The position numbers and the translations under genes are program-made. Shown here one piece after another: positions 33,933-42,269 of a stretch of DNA of 51,222 bases. The stretch spans positions 1 through 51,222 of the forward strand of contig CAIYOW010000019.1 in assembly GCA_903927955.1 (NCBI GenBank). Reading direction: 5' to 3'. Origin of the DNA: an uncultured Methylococcaceae bacterium (lineage in GTDB: Bacteria; Pseudomonadota; Gammaproteobacteria; Methylococcales; Methylomonadaceae). The first letter of the stretch is position 1. The number at the start of each line of letters is the position of its first letter. The notes beneath the pieces are model-generated. The model was not told the DNA's origin. It searched no databases and saw nothing but the letters and a program-made list of their open reading frames with translations.

Positions 33933-35021
33933 CTAACTAACCCGCAACATATTATCCAAGGCCGCCTTAGCTAGCTGGGCTTGTTCGGGCGGCACAGTAA
34001 TGGGGTTGATGACGTGGCCTGCCGCCAAGTTTTCCAGCACCCAAGCCAAATGTTGGGGGTCTGTCCTGAACATGGTGGAACACATGCACAGCATGGGTGA
34101 CATAAAATGCACGTTTTTACCTTGGCTTTTACATTCTTCATGTAAACGGTTGACCAAGTTGAGTTCGGTCGCCACCAGCCAGCGAGTATTGGGTTCGGCG
34201 GCGCGCACGGTTTTTAAGATATATTCTGTGGAGCCGACAAAATCAGCTTTTTCGCACACTTCAAAACAGGCTTCGGGGTGGGCAATCACTTGCGTTTCAG
34301 GGTATTGCGCCAGAAACTTATCGATATGTTCCGGTTTGAACACTTGATGCACCGAGCAATGGCCGTTCCACAGGATTATTTTGGCGTCACGGATTTGCTG
34401 TTCAGTCAGTCCGCCTAGGGGTTGGTTAAAATCCCAAGTGACCATAGCGTCTAATGGTATGCCCATCCGGTGTCCCGTATTACGGCCCAAATGCTGGTCG
34501 GGGAAAAACAGCACTTTATCGCGCTTAGCAAAACTCCACTCCAAAATAGTGCGGGCATTTGACGAGGTGCACACAATGCCGTCGTGTTTGCCGCAAAAGG
34601 CTTTTAGGTCGGCTGCCGAATTGATGTAGGTTACGGGCGTGACTTCATTATCAACCTCTATAATTTGCGCCAGTTCCTGCCAGCATTTCTGGACTTTGAT
34701 CAGGTTGGCCATATCCGCCATTGAGCAGCCTGCCGCCAAATCGGGCAAGATGGCAATTTGCTCAGGCCGCGAGAGTATATCCGCCACTTCCGCCATAAAA
34801 TGCACTCCGCAAAACACAATGTATTCTGCATCGGACTGGGCGGCATCGCGTGATAGTTTGAGCGAGTCGCCAGTAAAATCAGCATGTTTGAACACTTCAT
34901 CACGCTGGTAATGGTGTCCTAACACCACACAGCGGCTTCCGAGCTTGGCTTTAGCGGCAACAATGCGGACATCACATTCTCCGTCATCCAACAATGCATA
35001 GTCTTGAATAGATAAGGTCAT
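33933..35021 (-). CDS. nadA: Quinolinate synthase NadA
   Basis: 362 residues. Conserved parts are VVLGHHYQRDEVFKHADFTG, VFCGVHFMAEVADIL, the STSNAxT-type VCTSSNARTILEW, AHPEACFEV and MCSTMFRTDPQHLAWVLE; the three [4Fe-4S] Cys of the family fall in CGVHFM, CFEVCE and CMCSTMFR. It condenses iminoaspartate with dihydroxyacetone phosphate to quinolinate for NAD synthesis. It depends on an Fe-S cluster, thus on the SUF system. It stands alone on the minus strand, 71 bases past the ftsK gene. Confidence 0.95.
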   Translation of the reverse strand: MTLSIQDYALLDDGECDVRIVAAKAKLGSRCVVLGHHYQRDEVFKHADFTGDSLKLSRDAAQSDAEYIVFCGVHFMAEVADILSRPEQIAILPDLAAGCSMADMANLIKVQKCWQELAQIIEVDNEVTPVTYINSAADLKAFCGKHDGIVCTSSNARTILEWSFAKRDKVLFFPDQHLGRNTGHRMGIPLDAMVTWDFNQPLGGLTEQQIRDAKIILWNGHCSVHQVFKPEHIDKFLAQYPETQVIAHPEACFEVCEKADFVGSTEYILKTVRAAEPNTRWLVATELNLVNRLHEECKSQGKNVHFMSPMLCMCSTMFRTDPQHLAWVLENLAAGHVINPITVPPEQAQLAKAALDNMLRVS

Positions 35022-35091
35022 ATTAATCTTGGGTATTTTATAAGGTTGTCAAATACACGTCAGCGGCGCACCTATCAAGTGTGGCTGAACA

Positions 35092-37383
35092 CTAATCTTT
35101 AATCGGTGGGGGTGCCAGTACCACCCGTGAACCATTAGATTCTGCGGCACTCACCACACCAGCCGCTTCCATGCTTTCTATAATGCTGGCGGCGCGGTTG
35201 TAACCAATTTTAAAGCGCCGTTGCACACTGGAAATGGAGGCTTTACGGCTATCCGTGACAAACAACACCGCCTCGTCATAGAGCGTGTCATTTTCGGAAC
35301 TATTGCCGCCGCTAGTGCCGCCGTAGCCAAAACCTTCATTGTTTTCCGATATATCTTGGGTAATTTCATCCAAATAATTGGCGGGTGCGGTTTGTTTTAA
35401 AAATTCCACCACCCGATGTACTTCATGGTCATCAACAAACGCGCCGTGGGCACGGATAGGGATGCTGGTGCCCGATGGCAAAAATAGCATATCGCCGTTA
35501 CCCAGCAAAGTTTCGGCGCCACCTTGGTCGAGGATAGTGCGCGAATCAATACGTGAGGACACCTGAAACGAAATGCGCGTGGGTACGTTGGCCTTGATTA
35601 GTCCGGTCAACACATCGACAGAAGGGCGTTGTGTCGCCAAAATCAGATGAATTCCAGCTGCACGGGCTTTTTGCGCCAAACGGGCAATCAGCTCCTCCAC
35701 CTTTTTGCCTACAATCATCATCATATCGGCCAATTCATCAATCACGATGACGATACTGGGCAATGTCGTTAGCAGCGGAATGGCATCCCCTGTTTCCAGT
35801 GGGTTCATTATTTGGAATAGCGGATCGCGGATGGCTTCGCCACGCGCTTCCGCATCTTCCACCAATTGGTTAAAGCCCGCCAGATTGCGCACACCCATTT
35901 TAGACATCAGCTTATAACGGCGTTCCATTTCACCAACCGCCCAACGCAAGGCGTTGCTGGCTTCTTTCATATCTGTCACAACCGGCGTCAGCAAATGCGG
36001 TATGTCTTCGTAAACCGACAGCTCCAGCATTTTCGGGTCGATCATAATCAGCCGTACTTGCTCAGGTGTGGCTTTATAGAGCAAGCTGAGAATCATAGTG
36101 TTGATGGCAACTGACTTGCCAGAACCAGTAGTGCCAGCCACCAACACATGCGGCATCTTGCCCAAATCCGCCACCAAGGGCATTCCGGCAATGTCTTTGC
36201 CCATTGCCAAAGTCAACAAAGACTTGGCATTATAAAAATTTTCCGAAGCCAACAGATCACGCAAATTGACCATTTCCCTTTGGCGGTTGGGTATTTCCAA
36301 GCCCACCACCGATTTGCCCGGCACAATCTCAACAATCCGCACACTGGTGACTAATAACGCCCGCGCCAAATCTTTGGATAATGAGCTGATACGGCTCACC
36401 TTGACACCCGCTGAAGGTTGCAGATCAAAACGGGTGATAACAGGGCCGGGGTGAAAACCGACCACTGCCACGGCAACATTAAAATCGGCAAGAATCTCTT
36501 CCACCCGTCGGGACATGGCATGTAAGTCATCTTCCGTATAGCCGCTGACGTGGTTTTCGCGCTGGTCCAGAAACTCCAGGCTTGGCAATGCACCATCCGT
36601 TAAGTGATGTGCTACGGCAGATTGGGGCGGATGTTGCTTGGCTATATTGATGGTTTTAACCGTTGTCAAAGGCTTTTTGGGTGTGCCGCTTGTGCCAGAC
36701 GGGCCAGCAATATTAGTGCTGCCCATTGGCAAGCCAACATCTTCCGGGTCAGTTGACGCAAAGCGTGGCTTAGCAGGGGGCTGGTAAAATAAATGGCTGA
36801 CACTGTGGCCAATAAAACGGAAGGCCACTACTGTCAGGCGACCGATGGCATTAACCAAGTGTATCCATGACATTTCCGTCACTAAGCTGATGCCTGCCAA
36901 CAATAGCGAGGTCAAAAATAGGGTGGCGCCGCTATTACCTAATAGGAATAGTAGCTTATCGCCCACTTCTTGACCTAAAATGCCGCCGGTTCGGTGCGGT
37001 AGCTCGATGCCTGTCCGCAAAACATAAAGATTGAGCAAGGCAGACGAAGACACCAGCGTAGCCAGCACCCCGATAATGGCAAACCAAGCCTTGCCGGTAT
37101 TGATCCGGTCGGGGGCATAAAGCCCATAACATCCCCACAGCAGCAGCAACGGCAGCAAATAGGCACAGACACCCAAAAAACTCAGGCTAAAATCAGCCAG
37201 CCAAGCCCCCATCACGCCACCGGCATTCAGCACGGTTTTAGAAACGCCACTATGTGTCCAACCGGCATCGTCATTGCTAAAAGTGACCAGCGAGATCAGA
37301 TAAAACAAGGCCACCACAATACAGGCCAATACTACAATTTCGCGCAACCCGCGCGTTTTCTTTTCTTCTAACACCGCAGACAT
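35092..37383 (-). CDS. ftsK: DNA translocase FtsK (short-linker SpoIIIE/FtsK type)
   Basis: 763 residues from ATG 37383 ([20 protein letters not shown]); the frame is open to 37449 but the extension is not conserved-looking. Four transmembrane segments in the first 190 residues, then a short linker, then the motor: Walker [18 protein letters not shown], Walker [18 protein letters not shown], and the C-terminal gamma winged helix ([20 protein letters not shown] and [14 protein letters not shown]) that reads KOPS sites. It moves chromosome dimers at the septum and activates XerCD. The linker is far shorter than in E. coli (1329). Confidence 0.95.
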   Translation of the reverse strand: MSAVLEEKKTRGLREIVVLACIVVALFYLISLVTFSNDDAGWTHSGVSKTVLNAGGVMGAWLADFSLSFLGVCAYLLPLLLLWGCYGLYAPDRINTGKAWFAIIGVLATLVSSSALLNLYVLRTGIELPHRTGGILGQEVGDKLLFLLGNSGATLFLTSLLLAGISLVTEMSWIHLVNAIGRLTVVAFRFIGHSVSHLFYQPPAKPRFASTDPEDVGLPMGSTNIAGPSGTSGTPKKPLTTVKTINIAKQHPPQSAVAHHLTDGALPSLEFLDQRENHVSGYTEDDLHAMSRRVEEILADFNVAVAVVGFHPGPVITRFDLQPSAGVKVSRISSLSKDLARALLVTSVRIVEIVPGKSVVGLEIPNRQREMVNLRDLLASENFYNAKSLLTLAMGKDIAGMPLVADLGKMPHVLVAGTTGSGKSVAINTMILSLLYKATPEQVRLIMIDPKMLELSVYEDIPHLLTPVVTDMKEASNALRWAVGEMERRYKLMSKMGVRNLAGFNQLVEDAEARGEAIRDPLFQIMNPLETGDAIPLLTTLPSIVIVIDELADMMMIVGKKVEELIARLAQKARAAGIHLILATQRPSVDVLTGLIKANVPTRISFQVSSRIDSRTILDQGGAETLLGNGDMLFLPSGTSIPIRAHGAFVDDHEVHRVVEFLKQTAPANYLDEITQDISENNEGFGYGGTSGGNSSENDTLYDEAVLFVTDSRKASISSVQRRFKIGYNRAASIIESMEAAGVVSAAESNGSRVVLAPPPIKD

Positions 37384-37449
37384 AATCGAAGGCTCGATAA
37401 ATAACATCATTAAAACAAAATTATAGCCGAATGGGCAAAGAATCGGCAT

Positions 37450-38045
37450 TAATAACGCCGTTAAATTATTCTGGCTAGGTGTTCCAGAAGCTTATCGGCG
37501 TGGCGGCCTAAAAATTGGCGTGTTGATGAGGAGAAATGGGCACAAAAACCGCTTCATACCGCTGTTGCCCCCTGTTAAAACACTAAGCTGTATCCAGCGG
37601 CGAAGGGTAGGCACGTTTCGGGTCAATCCCGAAACAGTGACGCTAGAAACTTGGGCCATGTTGTCGGGTGCAATTGTTGATTTCCAAGTAGCCGGAGCAG
37701 CGGTGGGCTATGCGCCAAACGACCAGCTTTTCGGCTTCCTATTCAGCTTAAAATAATATACAATTTCAATGTATTATAGATTATCAGTTCACAGTGATAA
37801 ACATAGGGTTGACCGCACAACAGATGGGCTGATTTTATGGCGGCCTGTTGTCAAACCGCAGCCTGTATCGGCCCGAAAAATGCCCGATAGCCCACCTAAG
37901 ACGAAAAGTGACCCTTGCGAGGCGACTGCTTACAGCACCCGGAAAGCCAATAATGGGCTTTCCATCCGGCGGAACATGACACTTAGGGCTTTCTTGCATT
38001 CCGATGCGGGCATTTCCCAAGCAAGATGGCGGCGCATTAATTTTA
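37450..38045. other. 596-base interval without a supported gene
   Basis: Two short plus-strand frames (37520-37756 and 37769-38065) have no recognisable motifs, no strong ribosome sites, and the second runs into the Pho boxes, so I do not call them genes. A perfect 8-bp hairpin, GTTTCGGG (37615-37622) with CCCGAAAC (37628-37635) and a 5-base loop, is the one structure that stands out. The segment separates the divergent ftsK and olsB. Confidence 0.5.
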
Positions 38046-38101
38046 CTGTCATTCTACTTTCATAATGCTGTCACAAAACTGAAACTAAATTAACTTATAA
38101 T
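38046..38101 (+). promoter_or_regulatory. Four in-phase Pho-box heptamers with a downstream -10 element
   Basis: CTGTCAT (38046-38052), CTTTCAT (38057-38063), CTGTCAC (38068-38074) and CTGAAAC (38079-38085), each separated by 4 bases, give an exact 11-bp period. This is the PhoB binding pattern (CTGTCAT plus 4 A/T bases, repeated), i.e. two adjacent Pho boxes. A TATAAT (38096-38101) starts 11 bases after the last heptamer, the spacing expected when PhoB replaces the -35 element. The olsB start is 35 bases further on. Activation under phosphate limitation is the natural prediction. Confidence 0.75.
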
Positions 38102-38135
38102 TATAATATATCTTATTGAATTATTTTGGAAAATT

Positions 38136-38927
38136 ATGAAAAAGACAGGTGCAGAAGCCGCTGTTAAGCCGGTAAAGCGTTTAGAGTGCTTTATCGCCAA
38201 TACGGAAGAAATGATAAAAGAAGCTCAAAAGTTACGGTTTCGTGTGTTTGCAAAAGAAATGGGTGCAAAGTTAAAAACAGAGTCAGAAGGCTTGGATTAT
38301 GACGAAGTTGATGCTTATTGTGACCATTTGATTGTTTTTGACAATGAAAGCCAAAAAATAGTTGGCTACACCCGGTTGCTCAACCAACTACAATCGGAAA
38401 AATTGGGTCGGTTTTATTCAGAAAGCGAGTTTAATCTTGAAAAAGTGCTGGCCTTGCCCGGCAGGTTCTTGGAAATCGGCCGTACTTGTGTCGATCCTGA
38501 TTTTAGGGGCGGTGCGGTGTTGACCACGCTTTGGTCGGCGCTGGTGCAATACGCTATTGAAGGGCATTACAACTATCTGTTAGGTTGTGCCAGTATAACA
38601 CCTGGCCCCAGCGGTTTTGCAGTGGAGGCCGTTTACAAAAGCATCGATGCAAAGAATATCGCCCCCGCCCATTTGCTGGTCACACCCAAAAACCCAGTGC
38701 CTAACTTTTTGCGCTGCGACCGCGATGAATCCGGCATTCCGCCGCTACTTAAAGCCTATTTGCGGTTTGGCGCGCTGATTTGTGGTGAACCCTGTTGGGA
38801 TAAAGATTTTAATTGCATGGACATGTTCATTTTGCTGCCTTTAGACCAAATCCAAGACCGCTACAGCAAACACTATATGAGAGATTACAGGGTAGGTAAT
38901 GAAGTCCAGAATACGGCTGCTCAGTAA
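38136..38927 (+). CDS. olsB: OlsB-type ornithine N-acyltransferase (GNAT fold)
   Basis: 263 residues. The hemolysin-like/OlsB acyltransferase domain (PF13444 type) is seen as AQKLRFRVFAKEMGAKL, VGYTRLL, FLEIGRTCVDPDFRGGAVLT and LLGCASITPGPSGFAVEAVY, with the later LLKAYLRFGALICGEPCWDK and NCMDMFILLPL. It would transfer a 3-hydroxyacyl group from acyl carrier protein to the ornithine amino group, giving lyso-ornithine lipid. Its stop lies 29 bases inside olsA, so the two are coupled. The Pho boxes upstream agree with the known use of ornithine lipids to replace phospholipids when phosphate is low. N-acyl amino acid synthesis of another kind remains possible. Confidence 0.85.
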   Translation: MKKTGAEAAVKPVKRLECFIANTEEMIKEAQKLRFRVFAKEMGAKLKTESEGLDYDEVDAYCDHLIVFDNESQKIVGYTRLLNQLQSEKLGRFYSESEFNLEKVLALPGRFLEIGRTCVDPDFRGGAVLTTLWSALVQYAIEGHYNYLLGCASITPGPSGFAVEAVYKSIDAKNIAPAHLLVTPKNPVPNFLRCDRDESGIPPLLKAYLRFGALICGEPCWDKDFNCMDMFILLPLDQIQDRYSKHYMRDYRVGNEVQNTAAQ

Positions 38928-39663
38928 GGTTTCTTTAGTATTCCTATTGTTTTTTGGCGGAACAATTCTGGCTTTTCCAGTGTTTCCCCTGTTGGATATC
39001 AGTTGTTCCGCCGAGCGTGCCCGGTCAGTGCGTGACCATATAAAAATGATATGGTTACGCTATTTTGCAATGATTCTTGGCCTGAAAGTCAATCAGCAGG
39101 GTACTGTACCCTTGCGTACCGGCCTTGTGGTCAGTAACCATGTCTCTTGGTTGGACATTGTCGTAATCGGTCAGTATCTTCCAGCTTATTTCGTTGCCAA
39201 AAGTGACATACTGGGGTGGCTCGTCATTGGCTATATGGCTAAACAGGCGGGCACCATATTTATCCGTCGGGGGGACAAAAAAAATATTTTGATCACCGCC
39301 GAAAAGATGCTCAATTTATTGGTGCGGCAAGCCAATATCATCGCCTTCCCTGAAGGCACCACCACAGCGGGGGACGATGTGCTGGGTTTCCATGCATCGC
39401 TATTCCAGCCGGCCATACAGGCAAAAGCCATAATCCAGCCAGTGGCTATCCGCTACCACGGCAAATCCCAGTCACTAGCCCCGTTTATTGGTGATGATGC
39501 CTTTGTCCCCCATTTGTTAAAAATGCTCCGACAAGACACTATAGACGTTGAATTGGTGTTCCTTGATACGATTGACCCCGCCGAAAAAAGCCGTAATGCC
39601 GTATGTGACGAGTCAAGAGGGATGATTTTACAGGCAGTCCAAAGCTGGTCAGAAGCAGCCTAA
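38899..39663 (+). CDS. olsA: OlsA-type 1-acylglycerol/lyso-ornithine lipid O-acyltransferase
   Basis: 254 residues with an N-terminal membrane helix (LVFLLFFGGTILAFPVFPLL) and the PlsC motifs: NHVSWLDIVVIG (catalytic NHxSWxD), FVAKSDILGW, GTIFIRRGDKKN and FPEGTTTAGDDV. PlsC-like enzymes paired with OlsB esterify the hydroxyl of lyso-ornithine lipid with a second acyl chain at the membrane. It overlaps olsB by 29 bases and ends before a strong terminator at 39701. Confidence 0.85.
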   Translation: MKSRIRLLSKVSLVFLLFFGGTILAFPVFPLLDISCSAERARSVRDHIKMIWLRYFAMILGLKVNQQGTVPLRTGLVVSNHVSWLDIVVIGQYLPAYFVAKSDILGWLVIGYMAKQAGTIFIRRGDKKNILITAEKMLNLLVRQANIIAFPEGTTTAGDDVLGFHASLFQPAIQAKAIIQPVAIRYHGKSQSLAPFIGDDAFVPHLLKMLRQDTIDVELVFLDTIDPAEKSRNAVCDESRGMILQAVQSWSEAA

Positions 39664-39700
39664 AAGTAATTCAGTAGGTGCGTAGTGCGTACCCCGACGT

Positions 39701-39738
39701 AAAAAAGCCATTTTCAGTTAGCTGAAAATGGCTTTTTT
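39701..39738. terminator. Bidirectional intrinsic terminator
   Basis: AAAAAAGCCATTTTCAG (39701-39717) and CTGAAAATGGCTTTTTT form a 17-bp perfect stem with the loop TTAG, flanked by A and T runs on both sides. It closes olsBA on the plus strand and would also serve the minus-strand gene at 39835. Confidence 0.85.
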
Positions 39739-39834
39739 AATGGGTGTGCTTTAATGGGTGTGCCGCCGTTTTGAACAAGCTATAGGCATAAATGACTTGC
39801 CTATGCATGTCACTGTTTAGAGGCCTCTGATCGT

Positions 39835-40269
39835 CTAATGAGTGATGCCTGAGAGCCCTTCAATATCCCAATTATCAAAATTGTCTGCGCCTTCCTCGTT
39901 TTCACCGTTTTTGTAACTTATTCTGCAAGCATATTTTTTGGTATTAACCGTGTTGTTGGCGTCTGTGACGTTGACCTCACCGTTAATAATGTAACGATAG
40001 TTGCCCATGCTCCAAGAATTGATAGGCTTAGCCGGAAAACTGGCATTGGCCTCATCCCCCAATGTCTTTTTGATCTGGCTATTACAGTGGGCAAACGCAA
40101 AACCGGTCAGCTTGTTGGAGATAGGCAATTGGTCAGCTTTGTCCTTGCTGTCCACCAAAAAAATATCGGATGCAATGACCTTGTAAACAAAGGGCATAAC
40201 CAATTTGTATTGGGTCAATAAAATTACAGCGAGTGCGGCAATAAGGAAAAAAATTCGGAATTTTTTCAT
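39835..40269 (-). CDS. Hypothetical membrane-anchored protein
   Basis: 144 residues. An N-terminal hydrophobic segment (IFFLIAALAVILLTQYKLVM, 6-26) acts as signal anchor. The periplasmic part contains a Cys in FAFAHCNSQIKK and another in KKYACRISYKN, which may form a disulfide, and YRYIINGEVNVTDANNTVNT as beta strands. I do not recognise the family. It is transcribed divergently from pmoC, 283 bases away, but no functional link is evident. Confidence 0.6.
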   Translation of the reverse strand: MKKFRIFFLIAALAVILLTQYKLVMPFVYKVIASDIFLVDSKDKADQLPISNKLTGFAFAHCNSQIKKTLGDEANASFPAKPINSWSMGNYRYIINGEVNVTDANNTVNTKKYACRISYKNGENEEGADNFDNWDIEGLSGITH

Positions 40270-40393
40270 AAAATCAATAAAATATAAGTTTCTTTAAGTG
40301 TGTTGAAAAGGCTTGGAGCATATAATGGATATTAGCGGTATTTTTAAGAAAGACAAGCATAAAGTGAAAATTAATGGGCTTGCTGTTTTGCGC

Positions 40394-40421
40394 TTGACAA
40401 GGATAACCGAACTGGTAGACT
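40394..40421 (+). promoter_or_regulatory. Sigma-70-like promoter of pmoCAB
   Basis: TTGACA (40394-40399), a perfect -35 hexamer, is followed after 16 bases by TAGACT (40416-40421), a fair -10. pmoC starts 131 bases downstream, leaving a long leader. The expected start of transcription is near 40428, right where the first leader hairpin begins. Confidence 0.55.
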
Positions 40422-40426
40422 GATTG

Positions 40427-40473
40427 CACACCAAATTGACTTGGTGTGTTTTTTAGCTTCTATTGTAGAAGCT
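40427..40473 (+). promoter_or_regulatory. Two consecutive hairpins in the pmoC leader, the first terminator-like
   Basis: Hairpin 1: CACACCAA (40427-40434) with TTGGTGTG (40441-40448), loop ATTGAC, followed by TTTTTT (40449-40454). Hairpin 2: AGCTTCTA (40455-40462) with TAGAAGCT (40466-40473), loop TTG. Hairpin 1 has the form of an intrinsic terminator but lies between the apparent promoter and pmoC. It may protect the mRNA 5' end, regulate by attenuation, or end transcription from further upstream if the true promoter is elsewhere. Confidence 0.6.
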
Positions 40474-40552
40474 CTAAAACGGAAGATGGATCTGTAACTA
40501 TCGACTCTTGGTGTTAACAAACCAAGAATTTAACAATTTTTAGGAGATAGAA

Positions 40553-41305
40553 ATGGCAGTTACAACTGAATCAGTGAAAGCTGATACCGCTGAAGCACCG
40601 CTGTTGAATGTAAGAAACCTGATTTTGGGTTCTTTGTTGTACATCGTATTCTACGGCTGGGTTCGTTGGTACGAAGGCGTTTACGGATGGTCTGCAGGTC
40701 TTGACTCATTCGCACCAGAATTCGAAACATACTGGATGAACTTCCTGTACATCGAATTCGTTTTAGAAGTTTCTACTGCAGGTATCCTGTGGGGTTATAT
40801 CTGGAAAACTCGTGACCGTAAAGTGATGTCAATCACTCCAAGAGAAGAGTTGAGAAGACACATGACTCATTGGACTTGGTTGGTAATGTATGCTTGGGCA
40901 ATCTACTACGGTGCTAGCTACTTCACCGAACAAGACGGCACTTGGCATCAAACTATCGTTCGTGATACTGACTTCACTCCAAGCCACATCATAGAATTCT
41001 ACTTGAGCTACCCAATCTACATCATCACTGGTGGTGCTTGCTTCCTGTACGCAAAAACTAGATTGCCAACTTACCAACAAGGTTTGCACATGCAATACTT
41101 GGTTGCGACCGTTGGTCCATTCATGATTTTGCCAAACGTAGGTTTGAACGAGTGGGGTCACACCTTCTGGTTCATGGAAGAATTGTTTGTTGCTCCTTTA
41201 CACTACGGCTTCGTATTCTTCGGATGGGCTGCCTTAGGTTTGTTGGGCGTTGTAAACACAGAAGTTGGTGCAATTTCCAAACTTCTGAAAAAAGACTTGG
41301 CTTAA
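40553..41305 (+). CDS. pmoC: Particulate methane monooxygenase subunit C
   Basis: 250 residues, membrane-embedded with about six hydrophobic segments (NLILGSLLYIVFYGWVRWYE first). The conserved metal site D-x3-H-x12-H is present as Asp128, His132 and His145 (EQDGTWHQTIVRDTDFTPSH), equivalent to Asp156/His160/His173 of Methylococcus. NVGLNEWGHTFWFMEELFVA is the strongly conserved late segment. PmoC joins PmoA and PmoB in the intracytoplasmic membrane; its CuC/CuD region is the favoured active-site area. Ribosome site TAGGAGATAGAA. First gene of pmoCAB. Codons are strongly biased (GGT, GTT, CGT, AAC), as expected for very high expression. Confidence 0.98.
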   Translation: MAVTTESVKADTAEAPLLNVRNLILGSLLYIVFYGWVRWYEGVYGWSAGLDSFAPEFETYWMNFLYIEFVLEVSTAGILWGYIWKTRDRKVMSITPREELRRHMTHWTWLVMYAWAIYYGASYFTEQDGTWHQTIVRDTDFTPSHIIEFYLSYPIYIITGGACFLYAKTRLPTYQQGLHMQYLVATVGPFMILPNVGLNEWGHTFWFMEELFVAPLHYGFVFFGWAALGLLGVVNTEVGAISKLLKKDLA

Positions 41306-41331
41306 TTTATTAAGACCCAGTTGTAAAAGAA

Positions 41332-41379
41332 CTATCTCCTAGCCGTCTTGATGCCATCAAGACGGCATAGAGAAGATAG
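41332..41379 (+). promoter_or_regulatory. Stable hairpin between pmoC and pmoA
   Basis: GCCGTCTTGAT (41342-41352) and ATCAAGACGGC (41356-41366) form a perfect 11-bp stem with a GCC loop; an outer CTATCT (41332-41337) and AGATAG (41374-41379) can extend it. No T run follows, so it is likelier an RNA processing or stability element, allowing pmoC and pmoAB levels to differ, than a terminator. Confidence 0.65.
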
Positions 41380-41421
41380 TATTAAATAAAAATAATCTAA
41401 AATCCTTTAGGAGGTAAGCTA

Positions 41422-42165
41422 ATGAGCGCATCTCAATCAGCTGTACGTTCACGCGCTGAAGCAGTAAAAGTTTCTCGCACGTTCGATTGGCTAATTCTGT
41501 TTACATTGTTCTTCGTAGTTTTGGGCGGTTACCACATTCACTATATGTTGACTGGCGGTGACTGGGATTTCTGGACTGACTGGAAAGACAGACGTCTGTG
41601 GGTAACTGTTGCCCCTATCGTTTCTATCACTTTCCCTGCTGCTGTACAAGCTTGCTTGTGGTGGCGTTACCGTTTGCCTTTCGGTGCTGTTGTTTGCGTA
41701 TTGGGCTTGCTTTTGGGTGAATGGATCAACAGATACTTGAACTTCTGGGGTTGGACTTATTTCCCAGTTAACTTCTGTTTCCCTTCTAACTTGGTACCAG
41801 GCGCAATCCTGCTTGACGTTGTATTGTTGATGTCAAACAGCTTCGTTGCAACTGCTGTAGTTGGCGGTTTGACTTATGGTTTGATTTTCTATCCAGGCAA
41901 CTGGCCAATCATCGCTCCATTGCACGTTCCTGTTGAATACAATGGCATGATGATGACCATCGCTGACTTACAAGGTTACCACTATGTTAGAACTGGTACA
42001 CCTGAGTACATCAGAATGGTAGAAAAAGGTACCTTAAGAACATTCGGTAAAGACGTTGCTCCAGTATCAGCGTTCTTCTCTGGTTTCGTGAGTATCCTGA
42101 TTTACTTCTTGTGGCACTTCTTCGGAAAATGGTTCGCAAGCACTAAGTTTGTTGAATCTGTATAA
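41422..42165 (+). CDS. pmoA: Particulate methane monooxygenase subunit A
   Basis: 247 residues, the standard length. The classical marker segments are present: GGDWDFWTDWKDRRLWVTVA (the A189 primer region) and the later region around PVEYNGMMMTIADLQGYHYV; seven or so membrane spans begin with DWLILFTLFFVVLGGYHIHY. PmoA is the membrane subunit most used to classify methanotrophs; this one has type I character, matching Methylococcales. Strong GGAGG ribosome site. Its stop is 104 bases before pmoB. Confidence 0.98.
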   Translation: MSASQSAVRSRAEAVKVSRTFDWLILFTLFFVVLGGYHIHYMLTGGDWDFWTDWKDRRLWVTVAPIVSITFPAAVQACLWWRYRLPFGAVVCVLGLLLGEWINRYLNFWGWTYFPVNFCFPSNLVPGAILLDVVLLMSNSFVATAVVGGLTYGLIFYPGNWPIIAPLHVPVEYNGMMMTIADLQGYHYVRTGTPEYIRMVEKGTLRTFGKDVAPVSAFFSGFVSILIYFLWHFFGKWFASTKFVESV

Positions 42166-42269
42166 TCTGTAAGATTTAAAACACATATAAGACTGGATTA
42201 GTAATCAATTAAGTTGCTAATCTGGACATACTCATAAAACAATAGATTCTCTATTATAGAGGAGGATAT

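Noticed and set aside
37520-38065. Two short plus-strand frames between ftsK and olsB
   Set aside because: No recognisable motifs, and the second would overlap the Pho boxes; treated as non-coding.
39672-39700. GTAGGTGCGTAGTGCGTACCCCGACG as a regulatory element
   Set aside because: It looks like half of a common interspersed repeat downstream of olsA; no partner arm or gene to regulate was found.
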